This document shows positions 13,001 to 25,000 of a stretch of DNA of 64,000 nucleotides, in pieces. The stretch spans positions 15,854,761 through 15,918,760 of the forward strand of contig JAYGXS010000002.1 in assembly GCA_036362985.1 (NCBI GenBank), in the 5' to 3' direction. The translations under genes were made by a program, and so were the position numbers. How positions within the stretch are numbered: the stretch's first letter is position 1; the number at the start of each line of letters is the position of its first letter. The notes beneath the pieces were generated by a model that was not told the origin of the DNA, ran no database searches, and saw only the letters and a list, made by a program, of their open reading frames with translations. Source of the stretch: Ligula intestinalis. Taxonomy: Eukaryota > Platyhelminthes > Cestoda > Diphyllobothriidea > Diphyllobothriidae.

Positions 13001-16000
13001 GACGTTTCAAAAGCTTTCTAGCTTCCATTGTCAGAGCGTGGTGACTGTTGTACTGTTGGTGTCAGTAACCGTGTCTGAACGCTATCCTGACACCCTATGC
13101 CCGTGTGTGTCAATCGATTGTACCGATCGATTTTTGTGGTTGTTTAAATTGCTCGCGCCCTCGCGGGCGCTTCCACGAGGTACGTTCAGTCGTTTGTGTG
13201 CATCCTGAACGTTTCCATCTTCGCTCGCGGCTGCCGGCTGTCCCAGAAATCGCCCCTTCTTCCTCTTCCGAAGATGATGAAGGGAAAATTATATCTGAAC
13301 CTCGAATTTTTGCGCATATAAAAGTATATGTGCATTTTAAAGGGCAATGAGAAAATGCTTTCTACGCGGAAAGTAATCCTGACAGAATGTAGTTTTTGGA
13401 ACGACCGGAAAGAAGCTTTAGTAAAAAACCCGGCATCGTGACGTTACTTAATTATCTAGGAATTATGCTGCACGAGTATTAGTATAGAAATGCTTATTTA
13501 GCCACCGTTCATACTCGAAAAAACGTTCGCCTTCGCTGGATTTAGGAACCTACGGAGGTTAATGTAAAATATGGGATGAAAACGTAGTAAATGGGTTACA
13601 CAAACTGCACTTGCTTGTGGAGGATCATTACCCAGACTTAACTCAGTCCTTCTTTGTTACGATCACTTACTTTGTAAGAAGTAAAGAATCAGTCAATTTT
13701 TACCCATTGTTGGCTTTATAGTAAATACGGAATCAGCCTCTTTGTCCCAGCTGATATTCCAATCCCGCATTACTGTTGGCCATTTCCTGCATGTCCGGTA
13801 CATCAAGCGCGTTCTAGTTATGATAGAACGTTAGTTGAAAACCCTAGCAGAAAAAAATTTACTGCTTCCATCCGTGGTGTTTACTGCACCCATTGAATGC
13901 CCGTGTGTCCCCGTTTATGACGTTGCGAATGCCTTCAACCGTGCCGTGTTACAGTCATGGTAAAAAATCGTTCCGAAACAAGAAAGTAGTTTTCAGAATT
14001 TCGCTTTATATTTCGCGAGATCGCACATCTACTCTACTCATTTGTCCGGTAAATACATGTCAGGTCGGCATCAAGCTTGACAACTATGCATCTTCCGTAT
14101 TCACTGGTGAAGGAGGAGGATGCTTCGCAAACAGAGGTTAGTTGTCTCGACTGCCATCAAAGACAGCTGCAGCATTTTTTCCATCTCCAATACTGCTAAG
14201 CAGAGGGCGGACCAAATGTCACCCCTGAATGATGTGTATCTGTATCCGAACTGGATGAGCTTACTTTTCGAACTGCCCGCGGCTTAATATACCTCTGCAG
14301 AAGGATCAATCAGAAATCCATAACTGATAGACATATTCCAGACCTAAAATATTCTTACTTCGAAACGTTCAACACCTATACGGCATCGATATTATTTTCC
14401 ATTTTTGATTTTATTGTACATTTGTAGACAGGTTTTTTTTCACTAAGAGCAAACTCCCTATCTTGCACACTTTTGACTTAGCATAAAAATTAAACAAAAC
14501 CACTATTGACTGCAAAATAAGGGGTCTGCTTTATGTTTTTACCTGCTTTCCAAAGGTTTTGACGGTGCCCAAGAGGTGCCTTCCCAATAAACTTCATTAA
14601 ACCTTATTATGCGTATTTCTTTGTTGAAAAGTCGTGTTGGCAAACGATCGTTTTCGGTCATTCATCGTCAGGCCAGTACATGACATGGGGAATAAAATTG
14701 GTCAATTAATTACAGCGATTATATAATCGTCAGGTTAGGGAAAGGGGGAGGGGGAGGAAAAGGGTGAGGGTAATTAAGCAGCTGAGTTTTCCCTCGTCTC
14801 CTGAACGCGGGCGCCTGCGCGGGCGCCTGCGCGGGCGCCTGCGCGGGTAGGATGCTGGTTGCCATGCCCAGATGAGATAGGGGGGATGTTCTCGCGGTCC
14901 GCGGATTGAGTTCTGTATGTCAGCCGCGCAGCTTGCGTTTGACTATTCTCCGTAGCTTCGTCTTCTTTGGCTTCAGTAGGTGTTGGATTTCCGCGTGCAG
15001 TCGGCCAAGGGAGGCCGATGGCTTGAATCAGCACCTTTTGACAGCATAGAATGGGTTTTGCTAGCCGGATTGCCACTGCTTCTGCTGTGGCTAACACCCG
15101 TTTGCGCAGGCCTTTGGAGAAGTGCGTTGGCGTGCGGTATATGACCCGAAAGGCTTAACTCGCGTCCACTTGGTGGTTTGTATCAATTAGGTGGGCGAGG
15201 ATTGAGCTTGAGGTCGGTCTATTCTCCCCTCTGCTGAGCCAAGCTGGTATGTGCTCGCGCATTCTCTTCTCCAGACGTCGCGTTGTTCGGCCAATATAGC
15301 CTGCTCCACAGGAACAGGTGAACGAATAGATGCACATAGATGTGGCCTGAAACGGTAGTCTGTCCTTACCTCCCATTCGTAGAAGGGGAGAGTTAGTGAA
15401 GAGAACCCGCAAGTTTGCAGCCGGGAAGGCATTCATAACCGCTGTCCTCAGGCGCCTTCTTACTAGTTCACTCGTTGCGTCTCCAATAAACGGCCGTCTT
15501 ATAAACAGATCTTTCTTTTCCGCCGTTGCAATTGCGACCTTTGGGGCACGTTCCTTGATGTTCTGAAGGATGAACCGTTCCGGATAACCGTTTTCTTGGA
15601 GTGTGTCCTTTAGTTGCTGCAATTCTACTTTCACTATTTCAGGAGAGCAGATACGGCGTATTCTGGCTGCCATTCCCTGGACTAAGTTCCGTTTGACGTT
15701 AAGGGGGACGAAAATGTGAAAATTAACGTATTGCCCAGTCCAGGTTTTCTTTCTAAATAGTCGGCGTTGTATCGAACCATCTTCTTGTCTGTGTAAGAGG
15801 ACGTCTAGGAAAGCGAGTTCCTCGTTCGCCTCTGTTTCCACTGTAAATGTGAGTGCTGTGTGGGCGCTATTAAATTTTCGGACTAGACCATCGATATCAG
15901 CGGTCTTCTTTGTCAGCCAAAATATGTCGTCCACATATCGACCATAGAACTTAAGGTCATTGATAGTGTCTTTGAGCTTCGTTTCCTCAATCTTGCCCAT

Positions 16001-19000
16001 GAAGACCTTTGCCAGGAATGGTCCAAGTGGTGAGCCCATGGCCACTCCGTCAATTTGCCTGTATAGCCGGCCATTACAGATAAAATGTACATTTTGTATA
16101 CAGCATGTCAGTATTTCTTTGTATATAGCCCACAATTTTGAGCATCGGCACAGTTTAGCCTCCTCAAAAAGAGCCTGTTTTTTCTAAAAGAGACACACAC
16201 TTGAGTCTAGAGAAGTCTACCTATCTAATTTAGTCATTACTGATATTTTACTGGACTAGTAGTGAATCACCTTAAACTTGTCCCCGCGAGGAACAGTTAT
16301 ATTTTTATAAAGGACGGTCTTATAAGAAATTCGTACAGACAGAACTGTCACGACAGCTGCCTACGGAGAATACTAAAGGTAGTGTGCCGCGTTCAGGGTG
16401 AGATCCTGGAAGGAAATAGTGCCCTAAGTGTCCATGCCACGCTAAAAACTAAGATATAGCGATAACGTCGTGAGGATGAATGTTGGGTGGATGCCCAAGG
16501 GAGTGGTACACGGTGCCCTCGCTAGGGGGTGCTCTCAGACAAGGCCGAGAAGAGCGTCGCTACAAGGACATATGGATCATCTGCTCGAGCACCCGCAAAT
16601 CAAACTGAAATTTATCAAGAAGTGTCTCAAGATTGGTAGGCCTGGCGTACAGACTGGAGTAGCCATCTTAAAAGGAAGCCGAATGGTCGCTGGGGAAGGG
16701 GGGGGGTTGTTGATGGAATTCAAGAGTGAGCCCCAATACAAAACTGGTATGTCTCGTAGCAAGATCGGTAAGTAGCCCCCTCTAATAGTTCGACCATCGA
16801 TTTCGATTAAGTCCACAATATGCTCATAAGTAGGGGCGGTGAGTGGAGAGATATGAAAAGTCAGGATGACCAAGCAGAAACCTGGTATAGGCCGCTTTCA
16901 GTAATGCAGGAACGAAACACTGCCTACTTAGTTTTAAGTGGCATTAGTATTTTGCGCTAGTACTACCGCACTATTAACCCTCACTCACCTTCAATAGGTG
17001 CCAAACCAATTAAACCCAGGCTGGTACTGCTACTACTGCTACTTATATTTCTAATACTACTAACTAGAGATATAGCTGAGTGCTAGTATTGCTGGTACTA
17101 TTTCTGGTTCTTTTATTAGTCAAAAGTGACGCAGATTAAAGTCAGCGTCGGGCTCATATCCCTTCAATGTCAACAAGAAATGTAGTAGTAAAGGTACTAA
17201 CGCTGTCGCTACAAGTTGTCAGGAGTGACGCTGATGAAAACCAACGCTGGCGCTCATACCTTCTTGATTTCAACAAGGAATTTGAATATGGGTTTAAACT
17301 ATTTGGAGTAGCCCCCTCTAAAAGACTTATTGGTGCAGATTAATAATAAAAAAGCAACCTTACCATCGTGGCCACGCTGTCAACAGAAATTCCCGACATG
17401 GACCAATCATATCGGACATTGCGCAACGTCAACACAGAAAACCTGCCTCGTATATAACCATACACCATCAATACCGCCTTCACTGGCATTGCTCATATCA
17501 TCCTGCCAACCATCATAACCATAGCTTATTCTGACAGCTGTGTACGCGTAGCTTTGACCTGTCTCTTTTGCGATTGCACCTTCGAGTCACGCATCGGTCT
17601 GGTACCGCAACCGGCAAAACAGTGCCAGCAGCCTTGACATACTTTCCTCACGCTCTTGTCATCTGTTCACACTGTTCCGGGACGCCTCCTCGGCCTATTT
17701 GGCTATATGCGCCACAGTCCACACCCCATTAGAGTATATTGCTCCACATGCCCACACATCCACCCAGGCGTTTTCTTCAGTGACCTGACGCCAAGTCACC
17801 TGTAGTAATCGTGTTTGGACTGTTTAGCCTGATCAGCCATTACGCCGACACCCCGTTTGTCACTGCTTTGCCATCTGAGCAAAGTGGGTGAGTCAAGAGG
17901 AAGTGCGTTAGTGGCAACGCAAGTCACTGCTGCTGCATCACGCGGTTCAAACCTTCGATTGTGACGTGCGCACGAATTGTGCATTGAAGGTCTCTTGCAT
18001 GTCCACCCTTGAAAAGTGTACAGTGGCTTCTTTCTTCCTTCCCAGATCCTGGCTGGAGCGTCGGTGTCTGCTGTAACCAAACAAAAACAAACCGGTCTTC
18101 ATCTAGCTGTTCTGCACAACCAGCCAACGCTTTTGAGGTGTCTTCTGGAGAACGGAGCGCCGCCTAATGCCCAGGACACAGAGTCCAATACAGGTATTGA
18201 AACTGGGTTACATGTGGCTTTCGGAAATTGACTATTTTTCGTTCATTTTTACTCCCCCTACGTCTAGTCTTTGATGTCTCCTACATTATCACCATAACTG
18301 TATTCTATATTTTTCACGCAACCATAAGCAGCATTACGTTGCACGAGTCGCAACTCGTGTTAACGTCTGCTGTTAAATAACGTTTTGGCTCACTGTAGCT
18401 GTTTTTGAATAGGTTTTGAGCAATACTGTCGGCTCGCTGTTATGGTTGCTGAATTACAAATTCTATCTGAATTTAGCGATTTCAAACTAGCACTTCTGCT
18501 CGTACGAAACCCACCATTAGGGAACAGAAAGCTGAATGTCCAGGCAGAATTTCCTAAACAATCATCTAGAATCCAACAGAATGACCTCTAGGCTACTACT
18601 AGATGAAATCCATCCAAGTGTGGTTAAATTCATGGCGCACGGTTAGACTCGTAGCTCAATGGTAGAGCGTTGGCTGTGCAAAAGCCTTCCCTGCCGTGTG
18701 GATCGACCCCCATCGAGGCCGCGAATTTTTCACAATTTGGTCAATTGAATTAAGCAAATCTGTCAACCCCCCCTAAAACTTTCAGAGATTCGCACAACCT
18801 ACCACTCCTTCTTAGTGTGCCTTGTGGTAGCTCAATAGTAGCAAATGTTGGAAAAATGCTTGCGTGCCTTAATCAAATTTTCATACAGGGTTTTCTGTCA
18901 AGTGAATAAATGTCTATCACAGCTTACCCGTCACATGTAACAATTGTCTAGAGGGCATACTGAGTTGATCGTGCTTTAAAAAGGGACTTCGAGCAGCGTT

Positions 19001-22000
19001 ACTTGGTTAATTTGAGCGGTTTTTTCGCTTTTGCCAGACGAATTCTCATCTTATAAGCTGCCAATTGAAATTAATTGCCCGCAAGAGGCCGAACTTCTAA
19101 ACGGAGAGCTTTTTGCTTTTTACTAGTGTCTACCGATGGCCATAATGACTACTAACACAGTATCCTAGTTTGATAGTTTTTGTTTTCTTTCATTATGTTA
19201 CGAACTTTTTACTTGATATTTCGTTTCACAACTACTTTCGTCTTGAAATCCTCATATATAGTATGTCGACGAAATTCTACAACATGCACAAGCTTGCGAA
19301 TTATTGATAATCACTCACAAAGCAGCATTAACGCATGTACGAAAACTTGGAAGTAATTATGAATAAAATTAGGCAAATGCAAGAAAAACCTTTTTTGTTA
19401 CTGCATTTTGTGGGAAAATCTTCACAGATAAACATAATTGTTAAAACTTTAATTGTTCCTTGTTTCTGAAGATCAACGTCATTCCTTAAACGTGGCCTCA
19501 GTTGCATGTAAACAATTTCGGACGACATTTTTGCTGTTCTGGAAAGGATATACTCTACACTTTTTACTTATTTTGGAGTTTCTCCATCACGTAATGCGTA
19601 TTATTAAAGTGTTTGGTTCTGTCGTACTTAATATCATAAGAAATTCCGTCGATATGAGACTGCTCCCAATTTCGCCAAAATTAATGCACATTGTCCTGAG
19701 TAAACGTAACTTAAAGGGCTGTTTTCCTAACTAAAAGTCCTTCGCAGGACTAAATCTACTCAGTTGATCAAAATAATGTAACCAAATATATGCTAAACTA
19801 CCGAGTCAAATTTCGTCATGGCCGTTGCACGATTTCTTAGGTATACAATATTTTGTTTTATTTTCTTGTACTAGTTACCACCATCTTGGTTGCAAGGCCT
19901 TTTGTTTGCCATTCATGTACTTTTATTGAAAACAAGTCATGCATTGCTTCTGTGGGAGGGAATTCTGAAGCCCATAAATGTTAGACTCCTGATGCGCTTG
20001 CTTCTCCTCACTATCGATCGATCACATACAGCATATAAGGTTCACTTAAGGAAAGCCTTTTACAAATATTCCAACTTACAGCAGCTGGCTTATTTCTGGA
20101 AATGTTTCCTGAAATTCTGAAGTAGATTTTCGACTATAAATCATTACGTGGATGGGTTGTAATATCGATATTTTTTGCAGCATCCTCCGAAGATATTTCA
20201 GTCACCATAGGCTGCCAGCACTTGAATGAGCTTCCCTCACACAAACTACGATCGGTAAAAAATTACTAGATATTTAGCATGATTTCCGATGCCCTTATAA
20301 ATTTAAACATGTTTTATAGGAAACATGTACAAAACCTCTAGTTTGACATTCCCAGCCCTCACTTTTAATTTAGTCTGACGAAGAACACGTGATACTTGTT
20401 CGAAAATTCACGAGTACAACTAGATTTTCCGAAGATCTTTTTTTTCAACATGTACAAATGTATTCTTTCTTTGTACATAATGGTAGCAAATGACGCTCTT
20501 TTTAAAAGGTAACACTTTAGAAAGGAGTTTTATTCGATTTAGCACTTTATGATGGTTGGATTATTTAAAACACTGAACAGTGTTGTTTTATCCATCAAGC
20601 AGGGTGTATCGTACGCTGCATATAATTATTATTTATATCTTAAGGACCATTTTTGCCGACTCATTAGACCAGTTTTCTCTGAGACGTTATTTCCATTTCT
20701 CTGCTCTAAGCCTTTGCAATTATTTTCCTAGCTGCGTATTCTTCTATAAGGTCTCATTGCAATTTTTCTTTCAATTAACCTAGTCAACTTTAAGCATTTT
20801 TTTACTTATACTTTTAGCCCTGCACCTTGCGATGAGACTGTCGAATTTACTCTGTGCCGAGTTCCTTTTATCCATCCCTGAAACGGACGCAACCCTAACC
20901 AATTTCTGGTGAGTTTTTACAACATATTTTGCTCTCTCTTCTCAGTGTTCTCTGATACCGCAGATTATTGTTCTCGTTAGTAGTCTACCTTTAAAGCCTC
21001 TTGGTCCTTCTTTAATCACGGTTAACCGATGTTATACTTACTGTCCGTACGAATTGTAAGTCAATGTTAGCGCCGATCTTTGACCCCAAAGTACTCTGCT
21101 GCCTTACCCCAGAGCAGTTAGAACTGTAGTTCCCTAATCTTTTACGGGTAGTACCAATTTCCTCCCCCCCATTACCCAACTGTAGGCCTAGGACGCACTG
21201 ATACCTGCCACACTCAGCAATTAATTCTAGTTGTGGATATTGTGAATTTTGCGCTCACTATGGTAATTCACAAAAACTGCGTATACTACTGGCTGCCTAT
21301 TGGCAGTTTATGAATATTACGCAGTTAGCCCGCTGTATCTGATTGATTTCGCTTAAATCTCCATTCCTACTGATCTATTCCCCAAGCGAGTGATAAATTT
21401 TTACTTCGTTCCCCCCGTTGTGCATATTTTTGTGCTGGATGAATATTCTACGGTAGATAGCATAAAAGTGCTTTATGCCAGCCGTCACCGCCGCACCACC
21501 ACGGCGGTCCTCCTTCCGTGGGCAGACGAACCATTAGCTGTCCAGACTAACTTTGTCGGCATTTTTGAATCAAAAACCGAGTGTCTCCTTCACACTGTGT
21601 TGTCCAGATAGTCGCTAGGACGGGTATGGAAAGCCCTGATCACTTTAATCTTCGGTACTCTGTAGTATGCAGTTGTTTTGGTCGGCAATGAGTGTGCTAT
21701 ATATAATTACCAACAACAGTTTGTGCAGTCGGCCTAATTTTACTTTATTTGCTCACGAAAAACCATTTCATAGTTTTTTAACTGTCAGCAGCAGGAGGTG
21801 TACATACACGCTTTGCCGTTTTTTTTTATGTACTTTACAGCGGTCAACAGCCGTTGCACGTTCTTGCAAATCATCCCTACACTGAAGAAGGCGTTAGAGA
21901 CTGTTTCTTCGACCGGCGACCCGACATTGATGTGAATGCCGTGGACGCCGCTGGTAACACACGTATGCAGCAACCAGTACACCTTTTACGTTTCCACTGT

Positions 22001-25000
22001 GTTGCCTTAGTTTCCACCACTTATTTCAAGTCGAAACAACCAGAGTTTCTGTGTTGCCAACTTTGGCGTTACCTCTAAGAGGGGGTGGGGGTTGGACGAG
22101 CTATGGTCGTGGTGCTTTGTTCTCCCGCTTAAGTTAAACATACCGCAGGCTTTATAACACACTACGGACACATGACAACCCTGCGTCTGTATGTGTCTTG
22201 TCACCGTTTTTAAGCAGGGAGAGGATTTTGTGTGGTGTAGATGCCTGCTCGTCTACTTTCACTATACCCGACTACAGTCGCCATTCCTGCTCTTGGGCAG
22301 ATGGTGGACATAATCGAAATCGATGGTCGAACTATCAGATGAGTAACCGACAGTGCTTCTTTGACGGGAAATTTAGAAGAAATCTCCCTCCATTCAACGC
22401 CTCGTTTAGATGTGGTTAATTATACAGCGGATGGAATATTTCGTAAACACTTAACCAAAATTCTGAATTGTAGTTTTGATTCGAAAATATATCTTGCGTA
22501 GGGTTATAACAGTAATTATTGTCCAACGGAATCCCAAGAATTGTCACCCACGTCAAGATGCCGATTTTTGAACAAGGTTCCTTCTGTCCGCTGTTACGGA
22601 GGCGGGAACCCCCATGCACTCACGGCAGTCGGCGAAAAGGACAGACCAACTGGGTCAGACCCGCAGTCAAGCCGCCCACGCTGTGCGTCGGGTAAACGAG
22701 ACGACTGCCCACATAGCGTGGGCAGAGGCCGCAGTCGAGAAGGTTCCAGAATGTCCATGCGCGCGCCATACGCCAGGACTATTCTAGAAAGACCGGAACC
22801 ATATGTATGCACCGGAGTGGGCAAGCTAAGGAACCTCGCGAACCCCGCTGTCTTTGTACGCTGTTGAATAAAGTCCTTACCTATCAAAACCGCTCTCTTG
22901 TCTTCTGCCTACTAGTCGGGTTAGAACAAATTGGCCTATAACAAGGCAAATGCGCTGACTGAGTTTGCATGGATAGTGTAGATGAGGGTATGCCACTGCC
23001 ATCAGAACCGCTCTCCTGCCCACTACTCGTGCCAGAACAAACTGGGCTATAACAATTGGCAACGTAGGTGTGATTCCGCTGTTTCACAGGGAGCATAACA
23101 GCCGCCTGCCGCAAAAACTGACTGCGTAATTAGCGTAAATTTTGGTCATGTTGATCAGACGAAAGTTACAAGGCTGAATGTGCATTCTTCAAGGGGACTT
23201 TGGAGCAGCCTGTAATTCATCTAACATCGAAGAACGGAATCACCGTGCAACGCCGGCACCCTTGAAAGCGGTCTCCTAAACTTCGAGGTCATGTCCATCA
23301 CTCGACGCTTCTTATCAATTCAAATGGAACGCATGCATCAACGTATTATGTCTTGGCAGTAAATTACTTCATCTTCAAGGTTTACACTCGAAAAAACCAT
23401 TTTTTGCAAAATTAGCTTAAGTAGCCCCACTCATATACCCCTAGTCCTAGCATTTCGTCCTTAAAAAAACGGCGGTTATCGAGTTTTGGGGAATGGGAAA
23501 ATAGGATAGGCAGACGAAGAAATTGTTAGAAGTAAGTGTAAAGTGAAAAAATGTAGTTGAAGTTGCTTCCCGCGGCCGCTGGGAGTAAGTTGTTCTGCGT
23601 GTAAATTGAAGGTGTACGAGGCGCTTCGCACCGCGGACTTTACTAATCTAACTCGAGAGCGGTAAGTTGGACCTCAGGTAAGTTGAAGTAGACGACCTCC
23701 TAACTACCATTTCAATTTTTCTGGAAATTCAAGAAACCTGCAATTCGATAATCGGGTTTTTCCGCAATAAGTTAAATGATAATACAGGTTAGGAAAATCT
23801 ACAGATATAAATCAACAACATTTTTTAGTACAGTAAAATAAAAGTGAATATAGCATTTATTAAAGTATATTTCACTGCGTGTCCTAATTCCCGCCCATAA
23901 AACCCGAGAACCACCGTTTTCATAGGAAAACATGCAGGTTGTAGTGATTATTGAGTGGGGTTACGTAAGCTACTGCTGCCGGATTTTGGTTTTAAAAGTA
24001 TCTAGCTATGAAGATTTGAGTTTGTAGGCTCGCAGTTTTATTTTGTAAACGGAATAGGCAATACTTTTAAAAACCCACTAAAATTTCTCCTCATAAAGCA
24101 TCCCTTCTGTCCACTAGTATTGCTTGTAAAGTATACGCCGACGCACACTGCGAAATTATATGAGTCCCTTATCTTGTTTTCTTAATAACAATCTCGACTT
24201 ACAGCGGCTTATGCTCATATAATCTTATCTCTGTCCTTTACAGCTCTAATGTTGGCATTTGCAGCGAAGAACATAGACTTCTGCATTTATCTGCTCGCCA
24301 AGGGTGCATCTCTGGGAAATGTCAACTTTGACAATTGGAGTATCTTTGCCGGTGGTGTTACTTCACCGGACTTCCGGCAACTAAAGCAAATTCTTGGTCA
24401 GATTATATTTTGACTGCATCGTGCCAACTTTTTTTGAAAACGTACCGGTCCGCTTTCGATGCTCCACGTAGGCCCTGATTTATGCATTAGAACCCATCGC
24501 GATTAGGCCAGTTATTTTATTCCTACCGGTAGCACACCCCCTCAGCAATAGGGAAGACGGAATTTAGTATTAAAATTGGAGGTGGAAGATTAATTTCAGT
24601 CTCAAAATTATTAATTTTATTTTACCTCCTTAGTTAGTAAGAATAGGCTTTTTTATTTTCTTAGTTGAGTTTTAGATTTATTAGTCAAATGTGGTTGCTT
24701 CTGGAGTTAAAGCCTTTACTATTTTACCTTAGTTTAGCTAATTTGTTTTTTTTTAATTTATGAATATTTTATTTCAGTTTTTAGATTTGTTTTTAATTCA
24801 CGGTTATGTTTTATTATGTCTATTTTAGTTTACCTTTGGCTTTTAGTTTAGTTAGTTTCGCTTGTCTTAGTTTACATTTCTTTAGTTAGTTGACTTAAGC
24901 TTTAGTTAGTTCGTAGTTTAGTTAGTTTAGCTTATTTTAGTTCAGATTTCGTTAGTAAGATGAATTAAGTTTATTTTAGTTTAAGATTTACTATTGAAAT

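Larger units (their letters stand above)
14640..16190 (-). mobile_element. Penelope-like element, 5′-truncated
   Basis: The minus strand carries reverse transcriptase palm motifs followed by a GIY-YIG endonuclease and a C-terminal tail. Past the coding end lies a hammerhead-like end (about 14,690–14,640: CTGACGA…GAAAACGATCGTTTGCC, with TGGC/GCCA able to close stem I). The frame opens at about 16,188 with no start and lacks the N-terminal RT third, so the 5′ end was lost on insertion. It sits antisense in the 7-kb intron of the ANKFY1 homologue. A related copy is at 46,740–47,541. Confidence 0.85.

Noticed and set aside
18648..18722. A functional tRNA-Cys gene
   Set aside because: The A box is perfect but the B box is decayed, the acceptor stem does not pair, and the sequence is joined to a repeat tail shared with other copies.
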